A stretch of DNA of 64,000 nucleotides from Parahoeflea alexandrii (GTDB taxonomy: Bacteria > Pseudomonadota > Alphaproteobacteria > Rhizobiales > Rhizobiaceae), in the NCBI RefSeq assembly GCF_027214025.1, contig NZ_JAPWHB010000001.1, positions 496,001-560,000 of the forward strand. Direction: 5' to 3'. The translations under genes were made by a program, and so were the position numbers. Below are positions 44,906 through 54,531 of this stretch, one piece after another. Position 1 is the first letter of the stretch, and each line of letters begins with the position of its first letter. The notes beneath the pieces were generated by a model. It did no database searches. It was not told where the DNA came from and was given only the letters and a program-made list of their open reading frames with translations.

Positions 44906-46183
44906 TCATCGCCTGCCCGCCAAGATCATTTCACGGTAATTCTGCACCGACCGGGCGAGCAACTGCGCGGTACTTTTCCGCCATTCCTCGTCGTTGAGCA
45001 GCTTTTCGTCCTCGCGATTGGACAAATATCCCATTTCCACGAGGACCGAAGGCACATCGGGCGCCTGCAGCACGCGGAACCCGGCGTGCCGTAGCGGATT
45101 CTTGATAAGCTTGACCTGCCCCTCGAAGGAGTTGATCACCTGCTGGGCCAGCCCCGTGGAAAATACCCGGGTTTCGGTCCTGGCCAGATCGACGAGAATG
45201 GCGGCGATCGCTTCGGGCGCATTTTCCAGGCTCGCGCCGGTGATTGCGTCCTCGCGATTTTCCTGATCGGCGAGCGACTGGGCCAGCGCGTCGGAGGCCT
45301 TGTCCGACAGGGTGTACACCGTCGCACCGCGCAGCGACCTGACGGAGATCGAATCGGCATGCAGCGAGATCAGCAGATCCGCCGCCTCGTCGCGCGCACG
45401 GCGGACCCTTGCCGACAGCGACAGGAAGCTGTCATCCGTCCGGGTCATGGCAACGCGAATGCCGTCCTGTTCCTCCAGCGCGGCCTTCAGCGCCTGGGCG
45501 AATGCGAGCGTGACATTCTTCTCCATCGAACCGGCAGGCCCCTCGGCGCCGCCATCAATCCCCCCATGTCCCGCATCAATCACGATGGTCAGGGTGTCCC
45601 CGGGCGGGGCTGGCGCTTGTCCGGGGACGGCATTCTCATCGGGCTCAGGCCAGTCCGAACCGGCAACCTCCGCCGAAAACCTCTCCGGATCGACAATGGT
45701 AATGTCAAACACCATCCGGTGCACGGCACCGGCGGCCTCCTTGCTGGTTTCGACAAGCTCCATCCTGACAGGCACTGAAAATTCGAACACCATCCGCGCC
45801 CTTTCGTTGCCGGAGTTGCCATAGCGGACGGCGGACACCAGTCCGCGCGACTGCAGCGCGTCCTGCGGAAAGGCAAAGACGGTCTCGGGCAGGTCGATGA
45901 CGGCGCGATAGGGATTTTCCAGATAATGCAGCTCGAATTCGGGCTCCCGCTCGAAATCGAGCACCAGGCGGACGCGGCTCTCATCGCCGGCGAGCCGCGC
46001 GGCGATGGCGACATGCCTGGACCCAGCCGCGTCGTCGGGCATGGCAACAGAGGCCGCAGTCCAAAAGACAAGCAAGGCATGGGCGAGGACTGAAACCAGC
46101 GCGCCAGAGAACAGCGCCCGGCACGACGTCCCAGGGCGGCTCCCGCGTGCTCCAAATCGCCGGTGTTTCGAACGTAACCGCAT
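44906..46183 (-). CDS. amiC: N-acetylmuramoyl-L-alanine amidase
   Basis: This protein of about 425 residues has a basic N-terminus and a membrane/signal segment (ALFSGALVSVLAHALLVFW). An AMIN-type domain follows (about residues 60-180). Then comes an Amidase_3 domain with the zinc-site motifs VIDAGHGGIDGGAEG, MEKNVTLAFAQAL and LLISLHADS. A VLVEMGYLSN motif with the catalytic Glu is near the end. It cuts the amide bond between peptide and glycan in peptidoglycan during division. The ATG at 46183 has AAGG eight bases upstream; an ATG at 46204 would add seven residues. The symbol reflects family membership and not proven orthology. Confidence 0.9.
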   Translation of the reverse strand: MRLRSKHRRFGARGSRPGTSCRALFSGALVSVLAHALLVFWTAASVAMPDDAAGSRHVAIAARLAGDESRVRLVLDFEREPEFELHYLENPYRAVIDLPETVFAFPQDALQSRGLVSAVRYGNSGNERARMVFEFSVPVRMELVETSKEAAGAVHRMVFDITIVDPERFSAEVAGSDWPEPDENAVPGQAPAPPGDTLTIVIDAGHGGIDGGAEGPAGSMEKNVTLAFAQALKAALEEQDGIRVAMTRTDDSFLSLSARVRRARDEAADLLISLHADSISVRSLRGATVYTLSDKASDALAQSLADQENREDAITGASLENAPEAIAAILVDLARTETRVFSTGLAQQVINSFEGQVKLIKNPLRHAGFRVLQAPDVPSVLVEMGYLSNREDEKLLNDEEWRKSTAQLLARSVQNYREMILAGRR

Positions 46184-46995
46184 TCGTCTGCCTTCAGCTC
46201 TCATCTCGTGACGCAGTTACCTGACGCCACACCCCCAACCGGTACAGGCAAACAGCGTCAAGAGGATGGCACGATTCGCCCTGCGAACCCGGCAAGAGCA
46301 TGGCGCAATCGGGTTAACCATCCGTTCACCATGATGACTTGCTATTTCTTACCCGGCTCTCCGCAACGTCAACCGGTCAAGTTGCACAACCTCATGTGCA
46401 GATGTTTTCAGTTGCCAGATCGCCACTCAGCCCATAAAAGCTTTCATTGGGTAAGTATATTGACGGGATAGAACTGTCACCCTTCCGGCCGCCGCCTGCA
46501 TCAGGCCCAGGGCGCCAGGAGTGCGGATCGTCCGTCGTCCAATAACCATCCTTCCCCGGAGCGGCCAGCTCGCAGTTTCCATCTCGGGAACCCAATCTGA
46601 CTGCTCCTGCCAGGCAATATGGCCGAAAATGCGGAGAGGCTCTTCAGTCTTCGACAGCACCGAGGCCACGACAGTGATTAAACCCGGCAGGCGAGGACTC
46701 CTGCCACAACCTTCGCGGCCTTGCTGCCGCATTGCCCCTTTCAGGGGCTTTCATCGGTCCGCAAGGACTATACGCAAATGAAATTTCGGCCGGCTTTTAT
46801 GGTGCAAATGCGGATCTCCCAAAGTGTTAACAGGCCCCGGGCACACCAAGCCCCGGGTATAGTCCTGCTGACCTCTGCATCAAGCCGAGTACCGGAATAC
46901 CTATCATCCGGCGCACTCCCCACAGACCATCCCCTGCCCCGACTTTCGGAGCGGCGGAGTCTCACGTCGAGAGCGCGCCGAGGAGCTTACATTCA
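46184..46995. promoter_or_regulatory. 812-bp intergenic region and leader of rne
   Basis: This region lies between the divergent amidase and RNase E genes and has no convincing protein gene. It ends with GAGGAG 11 bases before the rne ATG. Several inverted repeats are visible, including GCCCCT/AGGGGC (46734-46748) and GGCAGG/CCTGCC near 46687-46710. A long-range pairing joins GGCCGAAA (46621-46628) with TTTCGGCC (46784-46791). RNase E genes are known in some bacteria to carry long leaders through which the enzyme cuts its own mRNA. That control is plausible here but not shown. Confidence 0.55.
46621..46797 (+). ncRNA. Candidate structured RNA upstream of rne
   Basis: Within the rne leader, eight bases at 46621-46628 can pair with 46784-46791, enclosing about 155 bases. 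Inside, I can draw hairpins at GGCAGG...CCTGCC, GCCCCT-TTC-AGGGGC (46734-46748) and GGTCC-GCAA-GGACT with a GNRA-type loop. On the plus strand the closing stem is followed by GGCTTTTAT, and CAATAT (46615-46620) precedes it. The layout (closed long stem, about 170 bases) is reminiscent of a 6S-type RNA, or it may simply be a folded leader. The opposite strand folds equally well and has TATAGT before the structure. I recognise no family. Confidence 0.3.
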
Positions 46996-49953
46996 ATGGC
47001 AGAAAAAATGCTTATCGACGCCTCCCATCCCGAGGAGACCCGCGTCGTTGTCGTTCGTGGAAACCGCATAGAGGAATTCGATTTCGAATCGGAGCACAAG
47101 AAACAGCTCCGCGGAAACATCTACCTGGCAAAAGTCACACGTGTGGAGCCTTCGCTCCAGGCCGCCTTTGTCGATTATGGCGGCAATCGCCATGGTTTCC
47201 TCGCTTTCTCGGAAATCCACCCCGATTACTACCAGATCCCGCTTGCCGACCGGCAGGCGCTGCTTCAGGCGGAAGCCGAGGACGCTGCGAACGATCCCGA
47301 CTTCGAAAGCGCCGACGAGGCCGACAACGGCCAGAGCAAGGCCAAATCCCGTTCCAAGGCAAAGCCCGCCGAAGACGACGACGGCAGTGAAGACGGCAAG
47401 GCCTCGAAATCCCGGCCGCGCCGCAGCCGCCGCGGCAAGAAGTCCGGCGAACCAGCCAAGGCCGCTGAGTCCGACACGGCGGAAACAACCGATGGCGACG
47501 ACGCAGCAACCGATGCCGACGAGGCTTCCGGAGAGGAGCTTGCTGCAGCACCGGACTCGACAGATGACGACACCGCTGCTGCATCCGGACCGGACGATGC
47601 AGGTTCGGACGATGAAGATGACAATGACAAGCCGACCGAAATGGCGGCAGACGTCGAAGCCGACGAGATTTCCGAGCCAGTCTCGCGCCGCAGGCGCAAG
47701 AACAATGACGACGACGACGCGTCCAGCGACGACGAGTCGGTCGAATCGGTCGGCTCCGAAGACGCGATGGAGGAAGTTCCGACACGCTCGCAGCGCAAGC
47801 CGCGCAAGCAGTACCGGATCCAGGAAGTCATCAAGCGCCGGCAGATCCTGCTGGTTCAGGTGGTCAAGGAAGAGCGCGGCAACAAGGGAGCGGCTCTGAC
47901 AACCTACCTGTCGCTCGCCGGCCGCTATTCCGTGCTGATGCCGAACACCGCCCGTGGCGGCGGCATCTCGCGCAAGATCACCAACCTGCCCGACCGCAAG
48001 CGGCTCAAGGAAATCGCCCGCGAGCTGGAAGTACCGAAGGGCATGGGTGTTATCCTGCGCACTGCCGGCGCCAACCGCACCAAGGTCGAGGTCAAGCGCG
48101 ATTTCGAATACCTGATGCGGCTGTGGGAGAATGTCCGCAACCTGACGCTCAAGTCGACGGCGCCGAGCCTCGTCTACGAGGAAGGCAGCCTGATCAAGCG
48201 CTCGATCCGCGATCTCTACAACAAGGACATCTCGGAAATCGTCGTCTCCGGCGAGGAAGGCTACCGCGAAGCCAAGGATTTCATGAAGATGCTGATGCCG
48301 AGCCACGCCAAGGTGGTTCAACCCTACCGGGACCTGCATCCGATCTTCTCGCGCTCGGGCATCGAGACACAGCTCGACCGCATGCTGCAGCCGCAGGTGA
48401 CGCTGAAATCGGGCGGCTACATCATCATCAACCAGACCGAAGCGCTGGTTGCCATCGACGTCAACTCCGGCCGTTCGACCCGCGAGCACTCGATCGAGGA
48501 CACGGCGCTGCAGACCAACCTGGAAGCTGCAGAAGAAGTCGCCCGCCAGCTCCGGCTGCGCGACCTCGCCGGCCTGATCGTGATCGACTTCATCGACATG
48601 GAAGAAAACCGCAACAACCGTGCGGTCGAAAAGCGGATGAAGGACTGCCTGAAGAACGACCGCGCCCGCATCCAGGTCGGCCGGATCTCGCATTTCGGCC
48701 TTCTGGAAATGTCGCGGCAGCGGATCAGGGCTTCGGTGCTGGAAAGCACCATGCAGATCTGCCCGACATGCGGCGGCAACGGACATATCCGGTCGCAATC
48801 GTCGGTGGCGCTGCACGTGCTGCGCGGAGTCGAGGAATACCTGCTCAAGAACACCACCCACGACATCATCGTGCGCACCACGGCCGAGACCGCGCTGTAC
48901 ATGCTCAATCACAAGCGCGACACGGTTGTCGATCTGGAGAAGCGCTTCGGCGTCTCGATCAGCTTCTCGGCTGACGAAACGGTCGGGGCGAACCATTTCG
49001 CCATCGATCGCGGTGCAGCGGTGGAATCGCCGGTCAATATCGAACACATCACCGTCAATTCTCCGGCCTACCCCGAGGACGACGACGATATGGATATCGT
49101 CGAGGAAATCGATGACGAGAGCGTCGAAACCGAGGAGACCTCGGAAGCCCAGGGCGAAGACCGTCCCGAGCGCGAGGACGGCCAGGGCAAGAAGCGGCGC
49201 AGGCGCCGCCGCCGCGGCGGCCGCAAGTCCGACGGTGACAACGGCAATGGCGACGATCAGGCCGCCTCGGCCGACACCGGCTCCGATCAGGACGACAAGA
49301 GCGATGACGGCGACGCGGCGGACGCGTCGTCGGACGACGAGGCCTCATCCGATGGCGACAGCGACGAACAGCGCCGTGGCAAACGGCGCCGTCGCGGCAA
49401 GCGCGGTGGACGCCGCAATCGCGAGGAAGATGCAAACGGCTCTGCTGAGTCTGCTGACGAAGCCGGAGAGCCAGGCGAGGTTGCGGCCTCTTCCGATGAG
49501 GCTGCCGCGGAGGCGGAAGTGACCGCGGAGGCTCCAGAGGCAGCACCTGCGGCGGAAACCGCACCCGCCGAGGCCGAACAGGCGGAAGCGGAACCCGCAG
49601 CGGCGGCAGAAGACGAAGCGCCTGCCAAGCCGGCCCGCAAGAAGCGCCGGACCAAGGCGCAGATCGCGGCCGACAAGGCTGCCGAAGAAGCGTCTGAGGC
49701 AGCGGCAGCCGAAGCGGAAGTCAGCCCCGAGATCTACCCGGCGGCGGACGCCGAGGCCGAAGCTGCACCCGAAGATGTGACTTCGGAGAGCGGCGAAGCC
49801 GAAGAGAAAAGCGAAGAAACGGCGGCCGACCGTCGTGCGCGCACCGATCTCGCCGCGATTGCCACCGCACCGGTGGTCACTTCCTCGAACGGAACGGACG
49901 AAGCGAAGAAGCCGAAGAAAGCCGGCTGGTGGCAGAAGCGCGGCTTCTTCTGA
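46996..49953 (+). CDS. rne: Ribonuclease E
   Basis: This 985-residue endoribonuclease for mRNA decay and rRNA/tRNA processing starts with MLIDASHPEETRVVVVRGNRIEEFDFE. It has the S1 RNA-binding domain split by a long acidic, disordered insert (about residues 100-265), as in other alphaproteobacterial RNase E. The catalytic Asp residues are Asp488 (AIDVNSG) and Asp531 (VIDFIDMEENRNN). The zinc-link is CPTCGGNG (Cys589 and Cys592). After about residue 690 the C-terminal scaffold is a low-complexity mix of acidic runs, Arg-rich patches (KRRRRRRRGG) and Ala/Glu repeats. It ends with a basic, aromatic tail (KAGWWQKRGFF) that probably binds partner proteins. It is followed by a strong terminator. 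Confidence 0.96.
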   Translation: MAEKMLIDASHPEETRVVVVRGNRIEEFDFESEHKKQLRGNIYLAKVTRVEPSLQAAFVDYGGNRHGFLAFSEIHPDYYQIPLADRQALLQAEAEDAANDPDFESADEADNGQSKAKSRSKAKPAEDDDGSEDGKASKSRPRRSRRGKKSGEPAKAAESDTAETTDGDDAATDADEASGEELAAAPDSTDDDTAAASGPDDAGSDDEDDNDKPTEMAADVEADEISEPVSRRRRKNNDDDDASSDDESVESVGSEDAMEEVPTRSQRKPRKQYRIQEVIKRRQILLVQVVKEERGNKGAALTTYLSLAGRYSVLMPNTARGGGISRKITNLPDRKRLKEIARELEVPKGMGVILRTAGANRTKVEVKRDFEYLMRLWENVRNLTLKSTAPSLVYEEGSLIKRSIRDLYNKDISEIVVSGEEGYREAKDFMKMLMPSHAKVVQPYRDLHPIFSRSGIETQLDRMLQPQVTLKSGGYIIINQTEALVAIDVNSGRSTREHSIEDTALQTNLEAAEEVARQLRLRDLAGLIVIDFIDMEENRNNRAVEKRMKDCLKNDRARIQVGRISHFGLLEMSRQRIRASVLESTMQICPTCGGNGHIRSQSSVALHVLRGVEEYLLKNTTHDIIVRTTAETALYMLNHKRDTVVDLEKRFGVSISFSADETVGANHFAIDRGAAVESPVNIEHITVNSPAYPEDDDDMDIVEEIDDESVETEETSEAQGEDRPEREDGQGKKRRRRRRRGGRKSDGDNGNGDDQAASADTGSDQDDKSDDGDAADASSDDEASSDGDSDEQRRGKRRRRGKRGGRRNREEDANGSAESADEAGEPGEVAASSDEAAAEAEVTAEAPEAAPAAETAPAEAEQAEAEPAAAAEDEAPAKPARKKRRTKAQIAADKAAEEASEAAAAEAEVSPEIYPAADAEAEAAPEDVTSESGEAEEKSEETAADRRARTDLAAIATAPVVTSSNGTDEAKKPKKAGWWQKRGFF

Positions 49954-49973
49954 GCCAAGGCACAGGACAAGAC

Positions 49974-50005
49974 AAAAAACCGGCGCTCACACGCCGGTTT
50001 TTTTT
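49974..50005 (+). terminator. Rho-independent terminator of rne
   Basis: The six-base-pair GC stem CCGGCG/CGCCGG (49980-49985 and 49992-49997) is extended by A-U pairs from the preceding A-run. Eight Ts follow at 49998-50005. The A-run on the 5' side makes it usable on the opposite strand as well, which suits its position between convergent genes. Confidence 0.95.
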
Positions 50006-50129
50006 GGCCCCCGCAAAAGCACTGCTGGTCCAGAGGTCCGCTCGAGACAGTTATATTAGTTTATTAGATATTCTTCATATCTATTTCCGGTTACTTGCTT
50101 TTCCACACATTGGATATGGCGGAAAAGCC

Positions 50130-51290
50130 CTATCGGGTGGCAAGCCAACCCTGCATGCGGTCAAGCGCGGTGATCATGTCCGTGTGGCTGCCGGCGTAGG
50201 AAAACCGCATGAAGCGAGCGCCGTCGACCGGATCGAAATCCCGCCCCGGCGTCGCCGCGACATGGATGTCCGAAAGCATCTGCCGGGCGAAGGCCATCGA
50301 ATCATTGGTGTACGCCGCCACATCCACCCAGGCGTAGAAGGCCCCGTCCATGGGCGCCGCAAACGGCAAGCCGAGCGCAGGGAGGCGTTCGGCAAGCAGC
50401 GACCGGTTCTGCCGGTATCCCTCCCGAACCGCCTCCATCTCTTCTATCCCGTCGAGTGCCGCTTCAGCCGCGATCTGGGAGAGTTCGGGCGGGCTGATAT
50501 AGAGGCTTTGCGCCAGGCATTCGACGGGCCGCACGAGATCCTCGGGCAGCACCATCCAGCCGATGCGCCAGCCGGTCATGCAGAAATATTTGGAGAACGA
50601 GTTGATCACCACGGCGTTGTCGGACACCGACAAAGCCGTGGTCTCTTCCCCGCTCCAGGTCAGGCCGTGGTAGATCTCGTCGGAGATGAAGGCCACGCCG
50701 CGCCCGGCGCACCAGGCGTCGAGTTCGGCGATCGCCTGCCTGGAATGAACCGCGCCGGTGGGATTGGCGGGACTGGCAATCAGCACCCCGGCAACCCGCA
50801 TGCCGGTCTCGCGCTCCGCCGCCTCGATGGCCGCGGGCGTGAGCGCATGGCCGGTGTCGGCACCGACGGAAATCTCGACCACATTGAGCCCCAGGGCCGA
50901 CAGGATGTTGCGATAGGCGGGGTAACCCGGCCGGGTGATCACCACCACGTCACCGGGACTGAAAAGCTGCAGAAACGCAAGATTGAAGCCCGCCGAGGAG
51001 CCAGTCGTGACGGCGACGCGCTGCGGATCCAGATCCACATCGTAGAGATGCCGGTATCGCGCGGCGATTGCCAGGCGCAGGCTCTTGATTCCGAGTGCAT
51101 CGGTGTAGCCGAGACCGCCGGCATCGAGCGCACGCCGGGCCGCGGCCCTGGCGGTGGATGGCGCCGGATGGGCCGGCTGCCCCACCGCCATGGAGATGAC
51201 AGGCTTGCCCTCCCCCTTGAGCCGGGTGGCTTCGGCCAGGACATCCATGGCATGGAACGGCTCGACCGATGGCTTGCGCTGAATTGTCAA
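50130..51290 (-). CDS. PLP-dependent aminotransferase (class I/II)
   Basis: This 386-residue fold-type I aminotransferase has the PLP-lysine in NSFSKYFCMTGWRIGW, ASPANPTG, DEIYHGL and the C-terminal Arg segment RFMRFSYAGS. It moves an amino group between an amino acid and an oxoacid. Aspartate or aromatic substrates are typical of this subgroup, but specificity is not readable. The likely start is the TTG at 51290, with AGGAG eight bases upstream. It is divergent from the M48 protease gene. Confidence 0.88.
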   Translation of the reverse strand: MTIQRKPSVEPFHAMDVLAEATRLKGEGKPVISMAVGQPAHPAPSTARAAARRALDAGGLGYTDALGIKSLRLAIAARYRHLYDVDLDPQRVAVTTGSSAGFNLAFLQLFSPGDVVVITRPGYPAYRNILSALGLNVVEISVGADTGHALTPAAIEAAERETGMRVAGVLIASPANPTGAVHSRQAIAELDAWCAGRGVAFISDEIYHGLTWSGEETTALSVSDNAVVINSFSKYFCMTGWRIGWMVLPEDLVRPVECLAQSLYISPPELSQIAAEAALDGIEEMEAVREGYRQNRSLLAERLPALGLPFAAPMDGAFYAWVDVAAYTNDSMAFARQMLSDIHVAATPGRDFDPVDGARFMRFSYAGSHTDMITALDRMQGWLATR

Positions 51291-51519
51291 AACTCGAACT
51301 CCTCTGGCCGTGAACCGGCACTGCGGACCTTGGTCCAATCGTCAGTAACATCGTCATGCCGGCCCGGGGTGCGGCAATATCGCGCCCGCGCCGGTACCTT
51401 GCGACAGCGGATGGCCGCACAAATGCCCGATTGTCGTGGCCATCACAAGTGCGAGAGTTTGATGGCCTGGACAGGATCAGCGATTGCTTTTCCGGACTTA
51501 GACATTACCTTTCAGCATC

Positions 51520-52938
51520 ATGACGAGGACATCACGCATCATGGCGAAAGTTGGCCGGGCGCCACATTCATGCAAAAGGAACAGAGGCTGGCTCGGCCGC
51601 GTCGTCGCGACGGTGACGGCCACCATCGTCTCCTTCACGCTTGCTATGCCCAGTCATGCGCAGGGACGGGTCGCGGTGGTCCGCGATGCGGAAATCGAAA
51701 CCCTGCTCAAGGACTATGCGAGCCCGATCTTCAAGGCCGCCGGGCTGAAGACCAGCCGGGTGCAAATCGTGCTGGTCAACGATCCGGCTTTCAACGCCTT
51801 CGTCGACGGGCAACGGATGTTCATCAATACAGGCGCACTTGCCGATTCCACCGTGCCCAACGAGATCATCGGGGTAATCGCGCACGAGGCGGGTCACCTC
51901 GCCGGCGGCCATCAGCAGAGACTGCGCGAACAGATAGCCGCCGCCAGGACGCTGGCCATCGTCGGCGGCCTGCTCGGCGTCGGCGCGCTTGCGGCGGGCG
52001 GCATCTCCGGCACCGCTGGCGGCGCCGAAGTGGGCGGGGCGCTGATCACGGCGACGCCGACACTGGTTCAGCGCAATCTCTTGAGCTATCGCCGCTCGGA
52101 GGAAATGAACGCCGACCAGGCCGCCGCCCGCTATCTCAATGCCACCGGGCAATCGATGCAGGGCATGCTCACCACTTTCCAGCGGTTTTCCCAGAGCCTG
52201 TCCCTCTCCGGCGTTCGGGTGGACCCTTACCAGATCAGCCACCCGCTGCCGCGTGAACGCATCGCGCTGCTGGAAGAACTGGCGCGCAAGAGCAAGTACT
52301 TCGACACCAGGGACCCGGCGCAACTCAACGAGCGGCACCAGTTGATGCGCGCCAAGATCGCGGCCTATTCAGGCGGCGCCGCAGCGGTTGCGCGGATGTT
52401 CTCGAAGGACCGGGGTTCTCTGGCGGCCCGTTATGGCGACGCCATTGCCACCGACCTCTCGGGAAACTCGGCCGCATCGCTGAAAAAACTTGACGCGCTG
52501 ATCAAGGAGAAGCCCGGAAGTCCCTATTTCCACGAGTTCCGCGGCGAAGTCCTGCTCAAGCTGCGCAAGAGCGACGAGGCGATCAAAGCTTTTTCCCAGG
52601 CTGCCAAACTTGACCGGAGCAAGTCGCCGCTGATCAGGGCGCGTCTCGGATTTGCGCTGGTCGCTTCAGGCAAGCCTGAAAACATGAACCGTGCCATCGA
52701 GGAACTTCGGGTGGCCATCCAGGCCGATCCCGACAACTTCAACGCCTACCGCAATCTCTCGCAGGCCTATGGCCAGACCGGTGACATCGCCAACGCCGAG
52801 CTGATCATGGCCGAGGGGAACTTTCGCGCCGGCAATGCCAGGGAGGCCAAGGTGTTTGCCGCCCGCGCCCTGCAGAAGCTTCCCAAGGGCTCGCCCGGCG
52901 CCATCCGCGCCAATGACATCTTAACCATCGGAAACTAG
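51520..52938 (+). CDS. M48-family metalloprotease with TPR repeats (BepA-like)
   Basis: This 472-residue protein has a signal sequence (VVATVTATIVSFTLAMPSHA). The M48 peptidase domain has zinc motif HEAGH (IGVIAHEAGHLAGGH) and a downstream Glu ligand in RRSEEMNADQAAARYL. From about residue 330, helical TPR repeats run to the end (YFHEFRGEVLLKLRKSDEA and similar). Related BepA proteins check outer-membrane protein assembly in the periplasm. The start may be the ATG at 51520 or at 51541. It is followed by a DsbA-like gene 58 bases later, so both act on envelope proteins. Confidence 0.9.
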   Translation: MTRTSRIMAKVGRAPHSCKRNRGWLGRVVATVTATIVSFTLAMPSHAQGRVAVVRDAEIETLLKDYASPIFKAAGLKTSRVQIVLVNDPAFNAFVDGQRMFINTGALADSTVPNEIIGVIAHEAGHLAGGHQQRLREQIAAARTLAIVGGLLGVGALAAGGISGTAGGAEVGGALITATPTLVQRNLLSYRRSEEMNADQAAARYLNATGQSMQGMLTTFQRFSQSLSLSGVRVDPYQISHPLPRERIALLEELARKSKYFDTRDPAQLNERHQLMRAKIAAYSGGAAAVARMFSKDRGSLAARYGDAIATDLSGNSAASLKKLDALIKEKPGSPYFHEFRGEVLLKLRKSDEAIKAFSQAAKLDRSKSPLIRARLGFALVASGKPENMNRAIEELRVAIQADPDNFNAYRNLSQAYGQTGDIANAELIMAEGNFRAGNAREAKVFAARALQKLPKGSPGAIRANDILTIGN

Positions 52939-52996
52939 AAAGCTTCTGCGGCGCGCCGGACGCGACCCGCATGGACAGGGACAAGGATAGATCGAC

Positions 52997-53761
52997 ATGG
53001 CATTTCTGAACCGCAAGGGCCTGACGGCCGCTCTTCTCATCGGCATGTCGACGGCGCTGCCGCTGCCGGCAGCGGCACTCGACGACGCCCAGAAGCAGGA
53101 GTTCGGGGCCTTCATCCGGGAATATCTTCTGGCGAACCCGGAAATCGTCGAAGAGATGGGCCGGGCGCTGGAGATCAAGAAGGAAGCGGAAAGCCGGGTG
53201 ATGGCGCAGGCCGCGATCGCTGACAACAAGGAGGCGATCTTCAACGCCCCGGAAGACATCGTGCTCGGTAATCCGGAAGGTGACGTCACCGTGGTCGAGT
53301 TCTACGATTACAATTGCGGTTTCTGCAAACGCGCGATGAATGACATGATCGCCCTGATCGACAAGGATCCGAATGTGCGTTTCGTGCTCAAGGAGTTTCC
53401 GATTCTCGGCCCGGATTCGCTTGCGGCCCACCGGGTCGCCATGTCGTTCCGCGCGTTGGCGCCCGAGCAATACGGGGACTACCACATGAAGCTGCTCGGC
53501 GGCGATGTCCGTGCGACCGAAGCTCATGCAATTGAAATCGCCAAGGAATTTGGCGTCGACGAGACAGCGTTGAAAGCCGGAATGGACGACCCGGCAATCG
53601 ATCAGTCGATCCGCCAGACCTACGAGCTGGCCAATGCGCTGGGCATTTCAGGCACGCCATCCTTCGTTATCGGCAACGAGGCCGTGTTCGGCGCGGTTGG
53701 CGAAGAGGTGCTGCTTGGCAAGATCGCCAACATGCGGCAATGCGACAGCACCGTTTGCTAA
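52997..53761 (+). CDS. DsbA-family thiol:disulfide oxidoreductase
   Basis: This 254-residue periplasmic protein has a signal peptide (LTAALLIGMSTALPLPAAA), an N-terminal helical segment and a thioredoxin fold with active site CGFC (YDYNCGFCKRAM). The cis-Pro loop is ISGTPSFVIGNEAVFG. It resembles Com1-type DsbA proteins. A pair of Cys near the C-terminus (QCDSTVC) is an extra feature. It makes or reshuffles disulfides in secreted proteins. Confidence 0.92.
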   Translation: MAFLNRKGLTAALLIGMSTALPLPAAALDDAQKQEFGAFIREYLLANPEIVEEMGRALEIKKEAESRVMAQAAIADNKEAIFNAPEDIVLGNPEGDVTVVEFYDYNCGFCKRAMNDMIALIDKDPNVRFVLKEFPILGPDSLAAHRVAMSFRALAPEQYGDYHMKLLGGDVRATEAHAIEIAKEFGVDETALKAGMDDPAIDQSIRQTYELANALGISGTPSFVIGNEAVFGAVGEEVLLGKIANMRQCDSTVC

Positions 53762-54054
53762 AGCCTCACGCCGCAACACCTGGCTGACACCCAGACGGAC
53801 CGCACCAGAACGGTATTCCGCGGCAATCGCTTGTGGACAATGGGCCGCGCCGTCGAAAGGTTTGCCAATGGCCTGACCAGACAGTGTATGGGTGAAGGCC
53901 GTGGCCTGCACCTGAAACCGGGGTTTCGGGCCTATTCGCAGCTCCAGGCGCCGCGCGGGCTTGTCACCGGGCAGTTCGGGGCTGTAAAGGACAGTCAACC
54001 AGCGGAATGGCTTGAACTGCCGCCCGCAACAACAAAAACAAAGGCAATAGTCCG

Positions 54055-54519
54055 ATGGCAACACGAAAACCGTCGATCGACCAGGATCTGATCCGGGATC
54101 TGGCCAATATTCTCAATGAAACCGATCTCACCGAGATCGAGATCGAACAGGATGACTTGCGCGTCAGGGTGAGCCGTGCCGGAACGCCGCAGATGATCCA
54201 CGCTCCGATCGCACAGCATCAGGTGCCCGCGCCGCAGCCCACCGCCGCCCAGCCCGTGGAAGCCGCTCCGGCAGCTCCGTCATCGGCCAATGCCGTGACC
54301 GCGCCGATGGTCGGCACCGTCTATCTGTCGCCTGCTCCGGGCGCCAAGCCGTTTGTGGAGATCGGCCAGTCGGTCAAGGAAGGCCAGACCATCCTGATCA
54401 TCGAGGCGATGAAAACCATGAATCAGATCCCCGCGCCCCGCGCCGGCAAGGTCGTGAGCGTTCTGGTTGCCGACGGCGACCCGGTCGAATTTGCCGAACC
54501 GATGATCGTGATAGAATAA
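54055..54519 (+). CDS. accB: Biotin carboxyl carrier protein of acetyl-CoA carboxylase
   Basis: This 154-residue protein has an N-terminal dimer segment, a Pro/Ala-rich hinge (about residues 60-78) and a biotinyl domain. The biotin-accepting Lys is in IIEAMKTMNQI. It carries carboxyl groups for malonyl-CoA and fatty acid synthesis. accC follows after 12 bases. The 293 bases upstream (53762-54054) have no gene that I can support. Confidence 0.96.
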   Translation: MATRKPSIDQDLIRDLANILNETDLTEIEIEQDDLRVRVSRAGTPQMIHAPIAQHQVPAPQPTAAQPVEAAPAAPSSANAVTAPMVGTVYLSPAPGAKPFVEIGQSVKEGQTILIIEAMKTMNQIPAPRAGKVVSVLVADGDPVEFAEPMIVIE

Positions 54520-54531
54520 GTGAGCGAGCCT

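Noticed and set aside
46392-46732. Small open frames in the rne upstream region
   Set aside because: They lack ribosome-binding sites and family features, and they lie across the inverted repeats of a probable leader RNA.
46993-49047. A 684-codon minus-strand open frame opposite rne
   Set aside because: It lies entirely antisense to a well-supported RNase E gene and has no family features.
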